Assembly: GCA_030150965.1 (NCBI GenBank)
Contig: JASLEW010000897.1
Span: 1-7,347 of the forward strand
Reading direction: 5' to 3'
DNA from: Thermoanaerobaculia bacterium
GTDB lineage: Bacteria; Acidobacteriota; Thermoanaerobaculia; Multivoradales; UBA5704
Length of the DNA stretch: 7,347 nucleotides
Shown: positions 6,881 through 7,347 of the stretch, one piece after another
How positions within the stretch are numbered: the first letter of the stretch is position 1
Layout: every line of letters starts with the position of its first letter
The notes under the pieces: generated by a model
What the model was told of the DNA's origin: nothing
Seen by the model: only the letters and a program-made list of their open reading frames with translations
Database searches by the model: none
Made by a program: the position numbers and the translations under genes

Positions 6881-6910
6881 CGCCCACCGCCACCCACCGA
6901 CACCCACCGA
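6881..6910. repeat. Three-copy 10-bp tandem repeat
   Basis: Three consecutive decamers: CGCCCACCGC, CACCCACCGA, CACCCACCGA. The second and third are identical and the first differs at two positions. The block lies between the transketolase stop and the upstream region of the propeller gene. It looks like a short slippage-type repeat. On the minus strand it is a G-rich run with repeated GGTGGG. Confidence 0.7.
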
Positions 6911-6929
6911 TAGGCGCCGGCCCGCCGCC

Positions 6930-7347
6930 TCAGGCGCCGCGGCCGAGCAGCCGCAGGGCGCGCGCGGCGATCTGCTCCGGCGTGAAGCCGAACGGCTCGT
7001 AGAGCTGCTTGGCGGGCGCGGAGGCGCCGAAGCGCTCGATGCCGTGCACGTCGCCGTCGAGCCCGACGTACTTGTGCCAGCCAAACGGCGCGGCGGCCTC
7101 GACCGCCAGCCGCTTGCGCACGCTGCCGGGCAGCACCTGCTCGCGGTATTCCGCGGGCTGGCGGTCGAACAGCTCCCAGCTGGGCATGCTCACCACCCGC
7201 GCCCGGACGCCCTGCGCCGCGAGGCGCTTGCCCGCCTCGTAGACCAGCGACACCTCCGAGCCGGTGGCCAGCAGCAGCAGGTCCGGCGGGCCCGGCGCGG
7301 GCGAGGCGGGCGAGGCGGAGGAGCCCGACGGACCGGCGGCGCCGGAC
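6930..7347 (-). CDS. tkt: Transketolase, C-terminal part (5' end outside the window)
   Basis: Thiamine-diphosphate enzyme of the pentose phosphate and Calvin-type pathways, cytosolic, transferring two-carbon ketol units between sugar phosphates. Only the last 138 codons are visible, open from the window edge to TGA 6932-6930. They cover the C-terminal domain: DLLLLATGSEVSLVYEAGK, RVVSMPSWELFDRQ, FGWHKYVGLDGDVHGIERFG, ASAPAKQLYEPFGFTPEQIA. These match the family's conserved ATGSEVSL, SMPSWELF and FG-SAP segments. The cofactor-binding and catalytic N-terminal parts lie outside. Just before DLLLLATGSEV the frame has about 21 residues of almost only Ser, Ala, Pro and Gly, where transketolases normally have a short loop; see the repeat at 7301-7318. 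The GTG at 7253 is an internal Val codon, not a start. The family call is firm. Confidence 0.95.
   Translation of the reverse strand, partial: SGAAGPSGSSASPASPAPGPPDLLLLATGSEVSLVYEAGKRLAAQGVRARVVSMPSWELFDRQPAEYREQVLPGSVRKRLAVEAAAPFGWHKYVGLDGDVHGIERFGASAPAKQLYEPFGFTPEQIAARALRLLGRGA
7301..7318. repeat. 9-bp direct repeat inside the transketolase low-complexity segment
   Basis: GCGAGGCGG occurs twice in tandem (7301-7309 and 7310-7318). Being a multiple of three it keeps the frame and encodes a repeated Ala-Ser-Pro unit on the minus strand. This points to slippage as the origin of at least part of the Ser/Ala/Pro/Gly insertion. Confidence 0.65.

Noticed and set aside
4681..6903. Second minus-strand open frame of 740 codons overlapping the propeller gene
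   Set aside because: The translation is Arg/Pro/Gly/His-rich and featureless, while the alternative frame shows a signal peptide, blade motifs and a conserved C-terminal domain.
6930..7253. A separate 107-residue protein starting at GTG 7253
   Set aside because: The frame continues upstream to the window edge with the transketolase motif ATGSEV spanning the supposed start, so this is an internal Val codon.

Overview
This is a very GC-rich bacterial window in which all four recognisable genes lie on the minus strand. In transcription order (right to left) they are: the 3' end of a transketolase gene; a secreted PQQ-like beta-propeller protein with an unusual C-terminal domain; the periplasmic adaptor of an RND efflux pump; and the inner-membrane RND pump itself. 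No tRNA, rRNA, insertion sequence, CRISPR array or phage gene is visible. An RND pump and adaptor imply a diderm (Gram-negative-type) cell. The C-terminal domain of the propeller protein (TPCRAIDTR ... GQCGIP ... NVTV ... DVTGYF) is a type I associate with secreted proteins of Acidobacteriota and some other GC-rich soil or sediment lineages (Myxococcota-like, uncultured groups). The phylum is therefore a guess, not a determination.

Layout. Positions 6930-7347 hold the last 138 codons of transketolase (carbohydrate metabolism), with a Ser/Ala/Pro/Gly-rich segment just before the conserved ATGSEV motif. Positions 6786-6929 are an intergenic region with a three-copy 10-bp tandem repeat, two small dyads and a plausible sigma-70-like promoter. 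Positions 4845-6785 encode the exported propeller protein. Positions 4458-4844 are 387 bp without a convincing gene but with several palindromes, including a perfect 14-bp one, and probably contain the control region of the efflux genes. Positions 3330-4457 (adaptor) and 27-3326 (pump) are separated by only 3 bp and clearly form an operon. Positions 1-26 form a strong hairpin directly after the pump stop codon.

Function. The adaptor and pump would assemble with a TolC-type outer-membrane channel into a proton-driven tripartite exporter of drugs, solvents or other amphiphiles. All key proton-relay residues of the pump and the TolC-tip motif of the adaptor are intact. No outer-membrane channel gene or local regulator gene is in the window. 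The propeller protein and transketolase have no evident functional link with the pump and are probably separate transcription units.

I found no clear new multi-gene system. The best second looks are the two-part propeller protein, the low-complexity insertion in transketolase, the charged tail of the pump and the candidate operator upstream of the adaptor.
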